A stretch of 64,000 bases of DNA, taken from positions 3,409,738 to 3,473,737 of the forward strand of contig OY718808.1 of NCBI GenBank assembly GCA_963070105.1, read 5' to 3'. Below, one piece after another: positions 26,032 through 39,773 of this stretch (positions within the stretch are counted from its first letter, which is position 1; each line of letters opens with the position of its first letter). The translations under genes and the position numbers were made by a program. This DNA is from Litomosoides sigmodontis (lineage: Eukaryota > Nematoda > Chromadorea > Rhabditida > Onchocercidae). The notes below the pieces were generated by a model. That model had not been told where the DNA came from. It saw nothing but the letters and a program-made list of their open reading frames with translations, and ran no database searches.

Positions 26032-26566
26032 CTTTTTCTCAAAAGTCGTAAAAATAACACTTTGATAACTTCAATAATAAAATGTAGTAATATAGTAAGC
26101 GAACATCACATAATTAATCAGAAAGTACAGTAATTCAATATGCATATATGTGTTTGCGAATAGTCCAATCATTAATTTCGTGCAATAATTATGAATTATT
26201 TTCCTAAATTCCTTCTTTCTTCTCTTACCATTCTTTTCCGTTTTTTTTTTTTTTAAATAATTGAAAAGGAAAAATTGACGAAATTATAAAGTTGTATTAG
26301 TTAGGAGAGGAAGAAGAGTGTTTTTCGAATGCTCTCGCAAATTTTGCAAAAGTGTATTTGAAGCCTAAAGATTTTTTTCATTCAAAAAGTAAACAAACAA
26401 GGCAGATCAGTAGGGAGGGAAGCTATGAAATTTGCAACTACTAAAAAATGATTTTGAAAAAGGTTACATTTGATATTTAGAGTTTTTTGCTGTGAAAAAT
26501 TCAATTATTTGTTTCTTGGATGTTTTTTAAATGTCGTCCTTTACTTTCTTCAGCTTTTATTAGTAT

Positions 26567-26673
26567 TATTATTTATTATTATTGTTCATTATTATTACTA
26601 TTATTTTATTATTTATTATTATTATTACTCCTGCTGTTATTATCATTATTATTACTCCCATTACTATTATTAG
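26567..26673. repeat. Degenerate (TTA)n tract
   Basis: TTA/TTAT units with ACT and CCC interruptions. Confidence 0.85.
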
Positions 26674-27417
26674 CTATTAAATGAACACAATCTTTGATTA
26701 TTTATTCATTTTTGAATTTTTGCTGAATTAAGCCGCTAATGACTAATAATACTATCAAATGGAGATGCTTAAGTTTCCTATAATTAAAAAACAGAATTCA
26801 TTAGTCTAATGGATGAGACTATGTGAGAAATGATTTGTAATAGTGCCACTCTCATTAAATGATGAGGAAATTGCGGGTGAGATTAAAAAAAAAGGGATGA
26901 AAATTCCGAACCCCTCTTTAAATTTAATTTAATTGCGTACACTTTTAAAATATTATCAAACATTCTTATCAGTCATAGAGCAAGCATGCAATTGTTGATG
27001 GTTTAAATTGAAAGAAATTAAATTTTTCGAAATGTGCATGAAATGGAGAAAGTTGGAGCAGCGATAGGAAATGTTGTCATTTTTCATTAAAAAGTTTACC
27101 TCAAGAATTTATGAAAAAATTTTTCCAAACTTAAATTTCGTGCAATATTTCAACCTATTTAACCTTCTGCTCAAACTTTTCACTTAGCTGTGTGAGTGTT
27201 TGACAGAAATCTCGCTGTAGCCACTGAGTAAAAATGAGCGACATTAATTAACTTTACTACTCATTTATTTTCAAGCAAACATTTCAGGTCAAAGATGAGC
27301 TAAAGTTAACAATTGTCATTTGCTGTAGAGGTCAGCAGATGGATGAAGTTGGGTGAGAACAGTTTATTTGCTCTATACTATTTCCTTTTCAGATGACCCC
27401 CTCTCTTTACACAGCAC

Positions 27418-27454
<37 letters not shown>

Positions 27455-30074
27455 ACACAAAACTATGTGGTACTCAAAACAGATTTCTGTGAACTAACGT
27501 CCTCTGAACCTCTACCTCAACTCCATGCTACTTCACCTTACCTTTAACCTTCTCTCATTATTTATGCAAATGATAACACTAGGAAGCGGTTAAATGAGGG
27601 GATATTTCAAATGCAATTAAAATGATCCACTTAGCAGTCAATAGATCCCATTAAGTGTGCACACCTAAACTGATTTGAAAAGAGTTACGTGACCTTTTTT
27701 AGTTAGTTTTGCATGATCGTTATTTACCACTACTACCACTATCACCATCATTCCGCTATCAGCTTACTCTTCTAACTAACTTGCGCTCAAAGTTTAAATT
27801 AAAATTAAGCAAATTTTTATTGATACATATGCATGCAATTACAACAGCAAAAATTTCTCCATAATATACAAGGATAGCTGAAAGTAAGTTAGCATTATGT
27901 AATGATATAGTTCTAATTTTAAAATATATTTTAATTTTAGCAAAAAAATTTAATTAAAATTATTTTGAAAATACATTTTAGCTAAAAAATCTTACCGAAC
28001 AAGATTTGCATATTTATTAAAAAAGGAAAAGAAAAAGAAATGCCCAATTAACTGTTAAATTACCTATGAAACTGAAGAAGCGGTAATTTACCATATTCCT
28101 ATGATAATATATAATTAGCTAAGAAGTACAGCTGTCATACATTAGCAATAGTTAATTTACCATATCATAGATGGCACTATGAAATGATCCTAAATAAATT
28201 ATAATTAAACGTTTGCAAATTTTTCACTTCAAATTTACTTTTATTTAAAAAAATTTTCAAAATTAGTCATAAGCTCTCTATTACAGGTAACATAAAAGTG
28301 GTTGCTAATGGTTGGCTAAATAAATATATTTCAAACTAAATTAATTTTTAGTAAATTTAAAGTGTCAATTTAAGTCACGCCGTAATTTCATCATTTATGA
28401 CCACATTCTCCTCACTTTTACATTTCTGCTATTTTTCAAATTAAATGAATAAAAATTTGCTAAAGCTAACACTCTCACATTAATTCGCACCTTATGATTG
28501 CTTGTCGAAAAAAAGATTGAAACAAAAAACGGTAGGAAAGCGACGAGAGAGCAAAATGAGCTAAACGTTTGAGTGAAAAATTTACATATTGCATTCGAAT
28601 TAGGTAGTACTCATCCATTGTCGTTGATGAAGCAGAAAAGAGATTACAGGAACGGATAGCTAAGGCGATGACGTTTCGTAACGTAAATCCGTCACAGCTG
28701 TCTCAATGACAGTATATATTATTGTATCCTTTTTTTGTTCTCGTTGCTCATGTAGCAAGAGAGAGAAGGAGAGAGTGAGAGAGAGAGAAAACAATGTTAA
28801 TTGAAAAATATTTCAAAATTTATAAAAGGACATGTTTAGTGGTAAAACATTAGTAGTTTGATATCATAAAATGATTACAAAAAATTGTCATCTTTTTTTG
28901 AAAAAGAAAGGGAAATCAATTTTTCTTCCCCTATAAATAGCAATTCAAATTTATTTATGCAAATTTCTTCATCATTAAATTATGTTTTAAAATTACAGTT
29001 AAATATTTTAATCACAAATCAATTTCGTTCATTTAATTAATTGAATTTGTTAGGAAATCGTAAGATTTTTAAGTTCGCTAAAAGTTTAAATGATAGTTGC
29101 TTGATTGCAATCATTTGCAGTGATAACAAACAAAGGTAATTGTTAGAAATGATAAAATGAATGAAGTGCGTACGTTAATGGAAGTCAAAGTTAGATGAAA
29201 AATAATAAATAAAATCAATTGGTTCATTTCATATCATTTAAATAAAACCATTACTTAATGATAAAGCATGCAATTCATAAAATAACAATTTTTTTTCATT
29301 TTCCATACATTTTAACTGTTCCAATTTACTGAACACTGTATGATATAATTTGTACGAATAAATTAAATTAAACAGAATAAATACCTCCCAAAGCTATTTC
29401 CTTCTTCCAAAAGTACAAAGGAGAAAATAATTCAAATGTTGCATAATGTATCACTCAAATTAGCTTTAAAAATTTTAACAAATAATATTACAGCGGTGGT
29501 GATTGTAAAATTTTTGAGATTATACTTTTAAAACTTGCAAAAATCTATTATAAGTAATTGAAAATAATTAGTTCGTGCAACTAATTACATCAATGAAATT
29601 TATACTTTATAATTTCGTTAAAAAAACCGAAACAAAATAAAGCAAAACAAAATAAAAACTCGAAATATACCATAGTTTTTTATCCTATTAACCGATCAAT
29701 CAGTCATCTAACATGTAACATTACTTATACATATAGCAGTAGAAAATAGAAAATTACCTGTAAATACTGATGAATTAGGATGAAATTTAGATGCACTCAC
29801 GCGATACAGATAATCCTTTAAGCGTTTCCATATGCATAAAGTGATTTCATCAAAATCCTCATTGTCGGCTTCATCCGTCCTCCTTTTTGAACTTTGTTAT
29901 TGCTCAATTAGGCAAATATTATTTATTCTTTCCATCGTAAAAATACCAATCAAAGTACTTAAATACAAGGTAAATTGCATATAATTACAACTGGCAAATC
30001 AAACATTTACGAGTGAAAATTGCAATACTTTTCCGTGGGGAACAATGGACGAGTATGATTAGGTATGTTCACAT

Positions 30075-30105
<31 letters not shown>

Positions 30106-30853
30106 AGACATTTTGAATAAGTAGAAGAATATTGGGTGTAACGATGATAACTTTGAATTTGATTCACAATTTCACTGAAAAGGTTTCAGAAATCACAATT
30201 ATTTAGAATGTAAAAAAAAGAAAATCAGTATAGCTTTCGTAATAACATCAGGAAGTAAATGAATTAAAAACATTTTTTGCTTATGTGAAAATATAACCAC
30301 TGTTTCGGAACTGCTGCCAAACATTACAACTTCAAAAATGCTTCTATCATAGAAGTCTTACATCTGAAAACAGAACTATGAAATCCGGTTTGGAAGCATT
30401 AATTGATAATTTTATTTGATGTGCTAATCCTGATGAATTATTCGAGGCTATATATAATTCATGAGAAAGAAATGACAACATTAAAACACAGAACATGTAA
30501 AAATTTTAATGTTAATTCGAATATCATTTGAATAATATCACCAATATACCAAATCTACTCCTACTGTATCACTCTCGCTTGATATCAGTGAGATTATGTC
30601 ACAACACAATTGGATTAATTCCCAAATATCTCAGACAAGAATTTTTAATTTAACACAATAAGCTATTTAAGCAGATTATCAGGAGAACTCTCGTTGCCTC
30701 TCTTTGCTTAGATCATTGCATGATTCAAATTAAAAAAGACAGATTCAATCAAAATTTCAACTAAAATTGACGATATCCTATTTAGTACTTACATCGTGAA
30801 CTGCTTCGCAAACAACGACAATCATAAAGTTCCAGTATTTTTAGAAAAAAGAT
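26674..30853. other. Gene-poor stretch
   Basis: AT-rich DNA upstream of the OTX gene and beyond the 3' end of the integrase-derived gene. It contains GA tracts at 27421-27452, 28758-28790 and 30078-30105. No exon supported. Confidence 0.5.
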
Positions 30854-33800
30854 CTACGTAGGACTGAGACGCTGTGGAGGTGCAGGTATACGTTTTGTAC
30901 TTCTCACTGACAGAGGTTCTGCCTGAAACGGCTCAAATTTCGATGTCAAAGTTAATTTTTTTTTAAGTAACCCGTAAATAATTTTGCCCTCTTCACATTT
31001 ACTATTGATGCTCTTCTAATCCTTTTCACATTTGTCAATGAAGGAAAAGTCAATTAGCCAAAATTCTTCCTTTTCATAACGAGTGTAAAATAAATTGGCA
31101 GCACGTAGCAAGAAAGAAAATTACAGACGATAAACTTTTAAGATGTAGAGGAAAGCACAAAGATCATTCTTACTGTTTTGTGAATACTTACGTAATGCAA
31201 TGAGTCAATTTAAAGCAGTCTTGGTAAAATATCAGCAACACACCTGCAAAAGATTTTGCTGAATTTTGGACACTTTACGACTCTCGGTTTCTGCCGCAGT
31301 CTTTGAATTATCTCCAGTAAGAAACACTGATTGATTCGAACCCTAAAACGATCTGATTAGTTAAGTCCCAAAAAAATCAATCAATTGCAAAAGAGGTATA
31401 ACGGTGACTAAAAAACAAATTTAAGAAAAAAAATCTCAAGAAAATATAACAAAAAAAACAAAATACACGACCTCATCTTGACCATTTGAAGCAACATCGA
31501 TGCTTTCACTGCTAACGTCTAATCCTAGTTGATGAGTATTTGAAATCATCAGATTATCTGAAATTGTAGTAATACGAATCAAATCTTGACGATACGGAAG
31601 AGAGAGGTAAAATAAGGTATATAGATTCAGGAGAAATGTTCCTAATTATCACGCAGTAATTCTGGCGTAAAAACTGTAGAAACTATCAAAGCTACAAAAA
31701 CAACAAAAAACATCAGCTGTTTTCAGCGGCCAACTTTCACTCCTCCATCAATTAATCATGATGATTCTGATTAATTAACATTTAAATTGATAACGATATA
31801 TCCCCGAAATTTCATATAAGAAAAAGCAATATCGGAAATAAATGAAGTCATCAAGATTGTAGAATGCTCCAAGAGGATTCATACAGCATCATCAAGATTT
31901 GAAACATTACTAAGGTCTATTTATTTGGCGCTGCCAATCTATTTTTGACATTTCCAAAATATGTGCATTCCACCGATCAAACAGTGGGCCTAACAGAAAT
32001 TAATATTGAAAACCTTTCGTTTCATAGAGTTCCACGGGTTGATATCCATATGATCGCTCACCGATAAGCCTCTAAAATATCAAACTAGAATTAATCATTT
32101 AAACGTAGGCAAAGAAGAATTCACGATAAATGACCTATAGGACATAATTTACTACAAATGACCTATAGGCCCACTTTCGTTTCATAGAGTTCCACAGGTT
32201 GATAGGACATAAGTGGTACAACTAACCGAAATTATTGAATTTCCATCACAAACAAAATTTGAACCGCAAGCGTTACCGTAGCAAACCTACAACCTCATAA
32301 TCAAATTCAAATTTTTTGACTGTAATGTAAGTTCAAAGAATTTCAATTCAACAAACAGAATTCTACAGAAATGAGCTGATTAGGCTGCATTTACAACTCA
32401 CCTGCGATTTTTTCCTTTTAGCTGGAAATGCTTCAATATCATAATCGAAGTGTGTATTACTCTGCTGGTCTTCTCGGCCCAATAATGCAGTTACGTTCGA
32501 CGAACTCGGGAAAAGTTCAATATAACGACCTCCTGCACTATTCAAAACAAATTTCCTTACTGCAGTGAATACGGAAAAACGCATAAAATATTCAATGTCT
32601 TTAAGAACAGACCTTGGAAAACCCAACGAGAGCTTGAATGATCAACATCAGATTTCACTCGTTTTGGCATTGCAAGCAATCTAAAAATTACAACTTAATG
32701 ATTTATTACTGATATCGCAAAGAGAAGGAAGTAAAACATATTTTTATAGACAACAAAGTAACTACATTTTGAAGAAATGACATTTGGAAAGCGCATTTGA
32801 GTAAAGAGAGCGCTGCAATGATCGATCAGAGATTTATCACAAATATTACAATAAACGACAACAGAAAACCCCTACCTTCGTTCTCCACCTCCCACCATTC
32901 TAAGTACAGGTGCAGCTGAATTCTAAAAAAAAGAATTATCATTTTAAAAAATTCAGTAAATTTTTAAAATCGATAGATACTGCTCACAAGAAAAAAATCA
33001 GAAAGGAAACCAATCTAAAGAGCAAACACAAAAAACCTAACCTTTTGTATCTCACGTGGCGGTGCCTTTAAACGTGAGTGATAAGGACAATTCATTTTAA
33101 GTCGCTGACAGCAAGCTTGCGATAATTTATATGGACAATTTTGATTGTAAACTAATTCGCAAAAGTCGTAACCACATTTGCATTGAAATTCTAACTCTCG
33201 ACGCCTTACTGGAAACATTAAAAACTCTTTCTATGCATTAGAGACAATACAACTGAAATTTCAAATTTTATTTGCAAAACTAATTAAAAGCTCTATGTAT
33301 ATATTCAAGTGAAATAAAAATGCAATTCCAATTTTTGCTTGACCGAAACTGTTATTGACAAACAGGGATAATAAACACACCGACATTCCTGCGCCTTGCA
33401 AGATCTGCAGTAGAAGGGGCGATATCGTATGGCGAAACCCAAGCTGATAAAGAACCTAAAATATCCAACTTTTTTGACCAGAACAGTTTTAAACTGAAGC
33501 GGTCAATAATATAAAACCTTATCAGTCACGAAAGATGAAGAGTTGAATGCAACATTCATTATGCAATAACCACCACAATTAATGTTTCTTTCCCTCGTAA
33601 CGAAACATCATAAAATTAAAGGAAATAAAGTTTACCTTCGTCGGGCCATTGATCCGATGGAAGACGATCAACATCAATGATATCATTCCAGTAACACACT
33701 TTATACATGAAATCTGGATTCTGATAATCCACTTCAACTATAATTGCACGATGATAACGTGGCTCAGTGTGACGGATTTTTGAACAATCCATATATGTTT

Positions 33801-36800
33801 CTTCTTGGTCAAAGTTCCGAAGCTGCAATCAGTTCAATAACTTCTTAAAACATGACCAAGAAAGAATCATAAGAAGTAGAAGAGAATTATGAAGCCAGTG
33901 CTACAGACCATTAATATAACATATACAATAACTAAAAACTTACGTAAACACAGTCGCCCACTTCAAACAGATAACCAGTACCCGGATCGACAACATGACC
34001 TCTATCATTGAATTTTGCCGGATAACGGCCAAGTATACAGGAAATTTTAGCACGATTGCTAGATATTTCGCTTAAATAGACACTGGCCAATCTTTCCTCA
34101 GCTTCAGGGCGTCGCGGAAGTGGAGTTGACCGTATCATACACATTTCCTACAGTTTAGAAGAACAAAAATGTAAATTACCTATTTTTTTCATTGATTTTT
34201 GAATAATTCCTTTTCTGATCGCAAGGACTAAAGCATTTATAATCTTAAGCATTGGGTGAACAAAACAAATCAAGCTTAAGCAAAACAATGATCAGCACAA
34301 AATAGTGAGAAATAAATTTATAAAACTAATTATAAAATTATCAGTTTAAAAAACACCACAAACAGCTTACTGTGGCGCCGCTCATACCCTCCGCACGATT
34401 TTCTTCCATGTATCCTAAATTTGATACAATGCAAAAAATAACTATAAGATTCACCTAAATTAAAATCAACACCCTATTCTGAATTGGTCGCTCAAAAATA
34501 TGTCCTTACCCTTTTCACTCTGCGGATCAAATACTAGACATTCAGAGAAGATTCATAGTAACAAATGTTCGACTGCTTTATATTTATATAATTACATCTG
34601 GTATTTCAGAAATAAATGGCAGGAAATTGAATGAAAAATAGAAAAATAGAATCATCAACAAACCTTCCCCTTCATTAGCATTTTCGCCATATACAGCACC
34701 ACGTACCCACGGTGGAATACTATGATTTCTCCAAGGCCTTCGACCAAACAAGATCTAAATAACCAACTGTATGCAAACTTTTACCTACTCGCTTTTTATC
34801 CATCTCTTCTTTCGCCTTCTCTGTAAATTAGGAAATAAAATGAAAAAAAAAGCATTACCTCAAACGGTGAAATTCTAAGACCACCGAAACATTTCACCGG
34901 AGTCTGGTTATAATCAATAACCGCAAATGGAAGTGCTTCGACCCAACGTTCACGACCACCAAGTTCTTCGGCTGCACGCTTATACATACTGGCACATAGA
35001 TTAGCATGATTCATCACCTGGAGAAATAACACAACCATAATTTTCGATTCAGAAAGATAAAATTTTAAATATCTTTAGATTGCGACTAAAATACCACCGC
35101 AGGAGAACTGTATGACAAAGTGCTTTTCTATGAAGAAGACACATGTACTTCAGATGGGGATTTTCCCACCAAAAAAGAAATCTTTTAGCATTTGACAGCA
35201 AATGAATAATATCTTACAAACTATAGTTACTTACACCATGTCCAACATTTTTTATTTCAATTTTAAACAATTTTTCGATATCCGACATAACAAGTCCAAT
35301 TACTTCATCATTTGTGTAAGTCCGATAAGCTTCTGAAATTCAAATTCATTCAGCATAAGAATTTAATACGATAAATCGAAAATCTATCATTATTAGGGAA
35401 AAAAGTAAAAATCTGTTTCTTGAAAATATGCTTACCCGGTGGTGCAAAAGCTCCAAAAATATCCATCAAATGTCGGACAAGTAGCGAAGCATCTGGTGCT
35501 TCAGCTAATGCTCTACCAAATACAAAATGAGAATAAAGATCGGTTACAATCAATGCCATAGTATAACAACGCTCTCCATATTCCGAACATTCCATTTCAA
35601 CCATATCGATCTTAACCATTGTAGTAATTATGTGAGGTTTGGGATTTCAAAAAACATCATTTGACAGAACTATACTGGGAAGTGATTAACTGCAAACGAT
35701 GGAAGCAATTAAATATAAATATCTCTAATGCGGTACTGGGTAATACCTCAGTAATAATGGAGTTATTATATTAATATAAAAAAACTAAGTTCTCTATTTT
35801 ACTTGAAGAAAACAACTACAAACAATGCAACACTGTCACTGGTATAACAATGCAAAAATATAGTGCTTTAAAGTTGAATTAAATGCATTCTTCCAAAAAT
35901 AAAAAACAGAAAGTTGAAAAACCTGAACATATTGCATAGGTTTGCTTCCAATACAGCGCGGTCTGCTAGGAAACTGTACTCGTGATCCTTTCAGCAGAAT
36001 ATCTTTCGTTGCCGCTCGTTGTTTTGCCTTCACACTTATGCCCACATATCTTTCCTCTAGATAAGCTAACATTTGCTTCTGTGTATAGTTCGGCATTATT
36101 TCATAACATCGCCGCAGAATCTGAAAATCAAATAAGCATATGAAAAAAGTGAAACAAATCAAGCATCGAATGTAAAACCAAACCAAACATGAAGTAGAAA
36201 CAAGTTAAATATAGAAATATATAATTATTAAAATAATACATCGTCAACTTCACTAATTCGTGGAACAATTTTCCCGGAATCACGCAACCGAATACGCCAA
36301 CCGGATGAAAGAAATTCATTTGGCTCCGACCAGTACTCGCCAATAAGTAGTCCTCCTTTCATCCGTGCCTATAAGTAAGCACGATAAATATATAATTATT
36401 TCTATAGTTGAGATTGCGTGCACGAAAAGTAGAGAGAGATCACATCTTCCCATTCTTTCGGTAGATTTTCCATTCAAAAACAAAAATACCTTAATGGCTT
36501 CTCTCAGAACAACACTATCAACATCATCGATTTTCAATTTTCTTGTCAGAATCTGGGCCAATACGTCATATTCGTTGTCAGGAATAGCAGTATTTAACAA
36601 ATTTTGACTCATCCCTGGCAAAACGATAAAAATAAGGACGAACAGCAAAAGTCAACTGCGTAACTCAGGTTCTGCCATTTAAACGGCTTAACGGTTGAGT
36701 TAAATAGCACTATTAGTGAAATTAGAATAAACTAAATGTTTTAAAGTCTACTTCAATTGTTGAAGCAAGAAGCAATCATACATTATCACCCTTGAATTAT

Positions 36801-38707
36801 TACAAGTTTTTATTAAGAAAACAACCTTTCTTTCGGACAAAATTGGAACTGGTTCCAGGCAATGCAGAATCATTGGACATACCTACACGAACAAAAACTT
36901 GAGCACCAGAATTAGTTGAGTCTGATACTGAATAATCAATATCATCATCCCCTGCTGTCACCAAACGACTCAAACAATCCATTAATGCATTACGTAGCTG
37001 AAGCAGATTTCTACCACTTTTTCTTTAATTAGTTGTTGTCTTCAGACAGTACTAATATTATATCATTCACTGGTAAGTCAAAAAAAGCTAAGATGTTCTT
37101 CCAAATCTCATCTATTAGAACGCTTAGAAGGACAAATATGCTACATTTATACATACTTTATTCACAGAAAGATTATGATTAAAACGATGAGTTAAGAGTC
37201 AAAGAAATCGTTCGCATAATAATTGAATTAGCCAACCCTGATAATTGAAGGGAATCCAATGTAATTTTTCTGCAGTAGTTGCAAACACACACCAATTGGA
37301 TGTTTGTCATTTTTAAAGCGTGCGACAGCACATTCTATAACTTGGTCACGCTGTTCACTGGTCAGCAAAAGCCTTACAGATGGAAGATGAACAATTACAT
37401 AATCAAGATGGCCCAGGAACTCATCGTCTACATCACATGCTACCTAAACAATAATTCTAAGCAATAATTCGTCAAAAATATGTCCATAGCTTTCACTTTT
37501 TAATGATTGCAAAAAAAGTTGAATCATTTCTTGATTCATTTTAAAAATGAAAAAGATGAACGATAACATATATATTTATAACGAAATCAACAAACAGTAT
37601 AATCATCTCCCTGCACCATCGCATCTAAAATCCTTCTATGTTCTTCAGCTGGTGGAACCACTTCGCCGCCAGTCATTAAAACAACGAAATCTGAATAAAT
37701 CGAGTCAGTAATTTGGTCTACCTGCAACATATTATCTCTCTAAGTATCATTTGAAGCAAAAAAAAACGAACAATAAAATTTCAGAAAAAGAGAAATTAAA
37801 AAAAGTGACGAATGTATATTATCAACATAAAATTAACTTTTGAATAGAAAGTTTGAACCAATCACTTACAGTGATTTTGGGCATGGCGCCACACATGTCA
37901 GGTGGTAGCTCTGAAAAAAATAAAAGTTTAGGTGAATAATCAACACAGGACAATACGCACAAAATTCAAGTCTCCCCAAATTACTCTTCCCAGAAATAAA
38001 ATAAAATAATCATTAAAAACAATTTACAGGTAAGATCTGAACTGATTAGAATGTTTCGCACTTTTCCGCCACTCCCAAACTCAGGATGTATATGAGATCA
38101 CTAATCCCTACACCATTAGAACGCCGTCTGTCAATGGCTTCTTTTCTGGAAGAAAAATTAAAGTGAAAAGTTGACTACATACTTGTTTTCGGAATAACCT
38201 GATACATGAATTGAGGTTGCGCAAAATTTAAAGGAGCAGATTCATTCGGGTATTGCTCATTTCTATTGTTATCTGTGCCAGAGGAGGATTCCTACAAGTT
38301 CAAAACAAGAGTAAAAAAAATAAAAAAGGTTAATACATCCTTTTGCGGCAGGTACACTAATTTGACAACCAAATAAAACAATACCAAGATATTCAATAGT
38401 AACCAAGAAGTGAACTAAACTAAATAAATTTAAGCTAACTATTGAAACTTCGAATACAATCAACTCATTCATTTTATTAAATTTTGAATCATCCCATAAG
38501 GTTAATGTTGTTTTAAGCAAAAACTGCAAATACCTGTGTGATTTGATCATGTTTAACTGACGCAGACTGACTAGGTAAATCATCCTGTTCATCGATGACA
38601 ACGCTTGCACCAACAGCCGGTATACATCCTGCATCCAATATCTGCTCTTCATCTTCATCTTCCTCCTCCTCAGCCAACGATATAGAAGCTGGATCAAGCA
38701 ACGCCAT
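30854..38707 (-). CDS. Domesticated-integrase protein (rve-type integrase core, multi-exon host gene)
   Basis: Twenty-seven minus-strand exons between 38707 and 30854 keep one reading frame for about 1014 residues. Core exons: 36120-35923, 35610-35436, 35332-35235, 35017-34859, 34754-34664; later ones include 34147-33944, 33822-33636, 33455-33381, 33208-33042 and 32532-32402. N terminus: acidic (EEEEDEDEE). Integrase core, residues about 422-596: IDMVEM (first catalytic Asp, 423), ALIVTDLYSHFV, GVMNHANLCASMYKRAA, then W-x3-LPFAVIDYNQTP and RISPFEILFGRRP. The second Asp site reads YTNDE (Asn, or Asp shifted by one) and the third Glu is Asn (NHAN for VE-xN), so strand transfer is unlikely. The upstream HHCC-like region has lost its cysteines. 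After the core come a VGDCVYL/YKVCYWN beta-rich unit, a Cys-rich unit (residues 783-817) and basic KRKK/PKRVK clusters suggesting a nuclear protein. The linker resembles integrases of the KRBA2/SCAND3/Ginger group; that is inference. Exon 2's donor (38179) and exon 11's acceptor (GGTTAAG) are weak. Confidence 0.9.
32014..32206 (-). repeat. Partial exon duplication inside the integrase-derived gene
   Basis: About 33 bases of the exon at 32071-32014 (encoding YQPVELYETK) recur in the intron upstream of it, at about 32172-32206, with one substitution. The copy lacks the GT donor after AAAG. TGACCTATAGG also occurs twice between them. Confidence 0.8.
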
Positions 38708-39773
38708 ACTAGCTGAAAAAAAATAAGTAAAAATTTCATTCAGTTTTGAAACATTTAGATTGTAGACGAAAGAGGTACGTGCCAAGTCTAACACTCTTTG
38801 TGAAATAAATTTAATTCATTTCCGAAAGTTGACGGTACCGTCAATTTACAAGCATGTTCGAGGTAAGATGAAATATTATCTAGTAAACTGCAACAATTGT
38901 TGACATTTATCACATCCTTCTTCGGATACGTTGTAAAGCCACACTAATTAACACATCCAAGTTCTCTTACATGGTATATCGATAAATGAAGCAGCCATTC
39001 TTGCAACAATAAAGGACTAAAAAGCAACATATAATTCAAAAAAAAAGGAAAGAAAAAAAGACATGAAAAATTCCAAGAAATGGTGAATTAAAGATGATAA
39101 ATCTTCACTAACAAGTCAACATGGAATAGCAGAATGAAACAAAAGAACGTGAAAGTTATGGTGAAGAATGAGTCTGAAACACCGATAAAAAAACAAAGAC
39201 AAATGCAATTTCAGGACAATACTGAAATTTCAGATGGTCAGGTCACTAATCAGGTTTTCCGTTAGTTTCGGGTCCAAGAACGTCTTGCTAAAAGCAACAA
39301 ATTTAGATGTTATTCACTGTCCCTTCTGTAGCGTTTTGCTTTTCGTAGCTCCTAGTGCTGGCCGATGTCCTTTGTTACAGCCTAACTATCATCGTTTCAT
39401 GTTACTAACATTTTGGAATCAGAATCAGTGCTTATATTTGGAAATCAGAATCGTCTAGTAATAGCCATCGTCTACTGCAATTCATTGATTCAGGTTCCTG
39501 AATCTTCTACCGTAACGGATCACAGGTTTTAATCGCAGGTAGGAACGAATCATCGTTCTCTCACCCAGCGGCGTTACAAATTACTGCTGTGTGCTATCCG
39601 ACTGTTATCCGTTTTATCGTCATTTTCTAGTTGCATTGCATTGCAGGGAATAAAATAAGTTGACGGCAGTGGACGTTACTGGACGTTAGAACTACAAGAT
39701 TTTTCAAATGTTAAATAAAATGAAACGCTAAAGGTTTATTGAATATTAACGATTCATTTTTTCACTGTTCGAA
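38708..39773. other. Divergent promoter region between the integrase-derived gene and DTD1
   Basis: About 1.07 kb between two head-to-head start codons. On the minus strand TTTTTTTCAG at 38713-38722 ends 5 bases before the ATG at 38707, a likely trans-splice acceptor. Transcription of both genes could start here. No TATA box or clear motif stands out. Confidence 0.5.

Noticed and set aside
31322..31345. tRNA T-arm-like GATTCGAACC
   Set aside because: Lies in an exon of the integrase-derived gene; no acceptor stem or anticodon arm around it.
30854..38707. An active LTR retrotransposon or Maverick element
   Set aside because: No reverse transcriptase, protease, polymerase or terminal repeats; the integrase is split by 26 introns and lacks catalytic residues.
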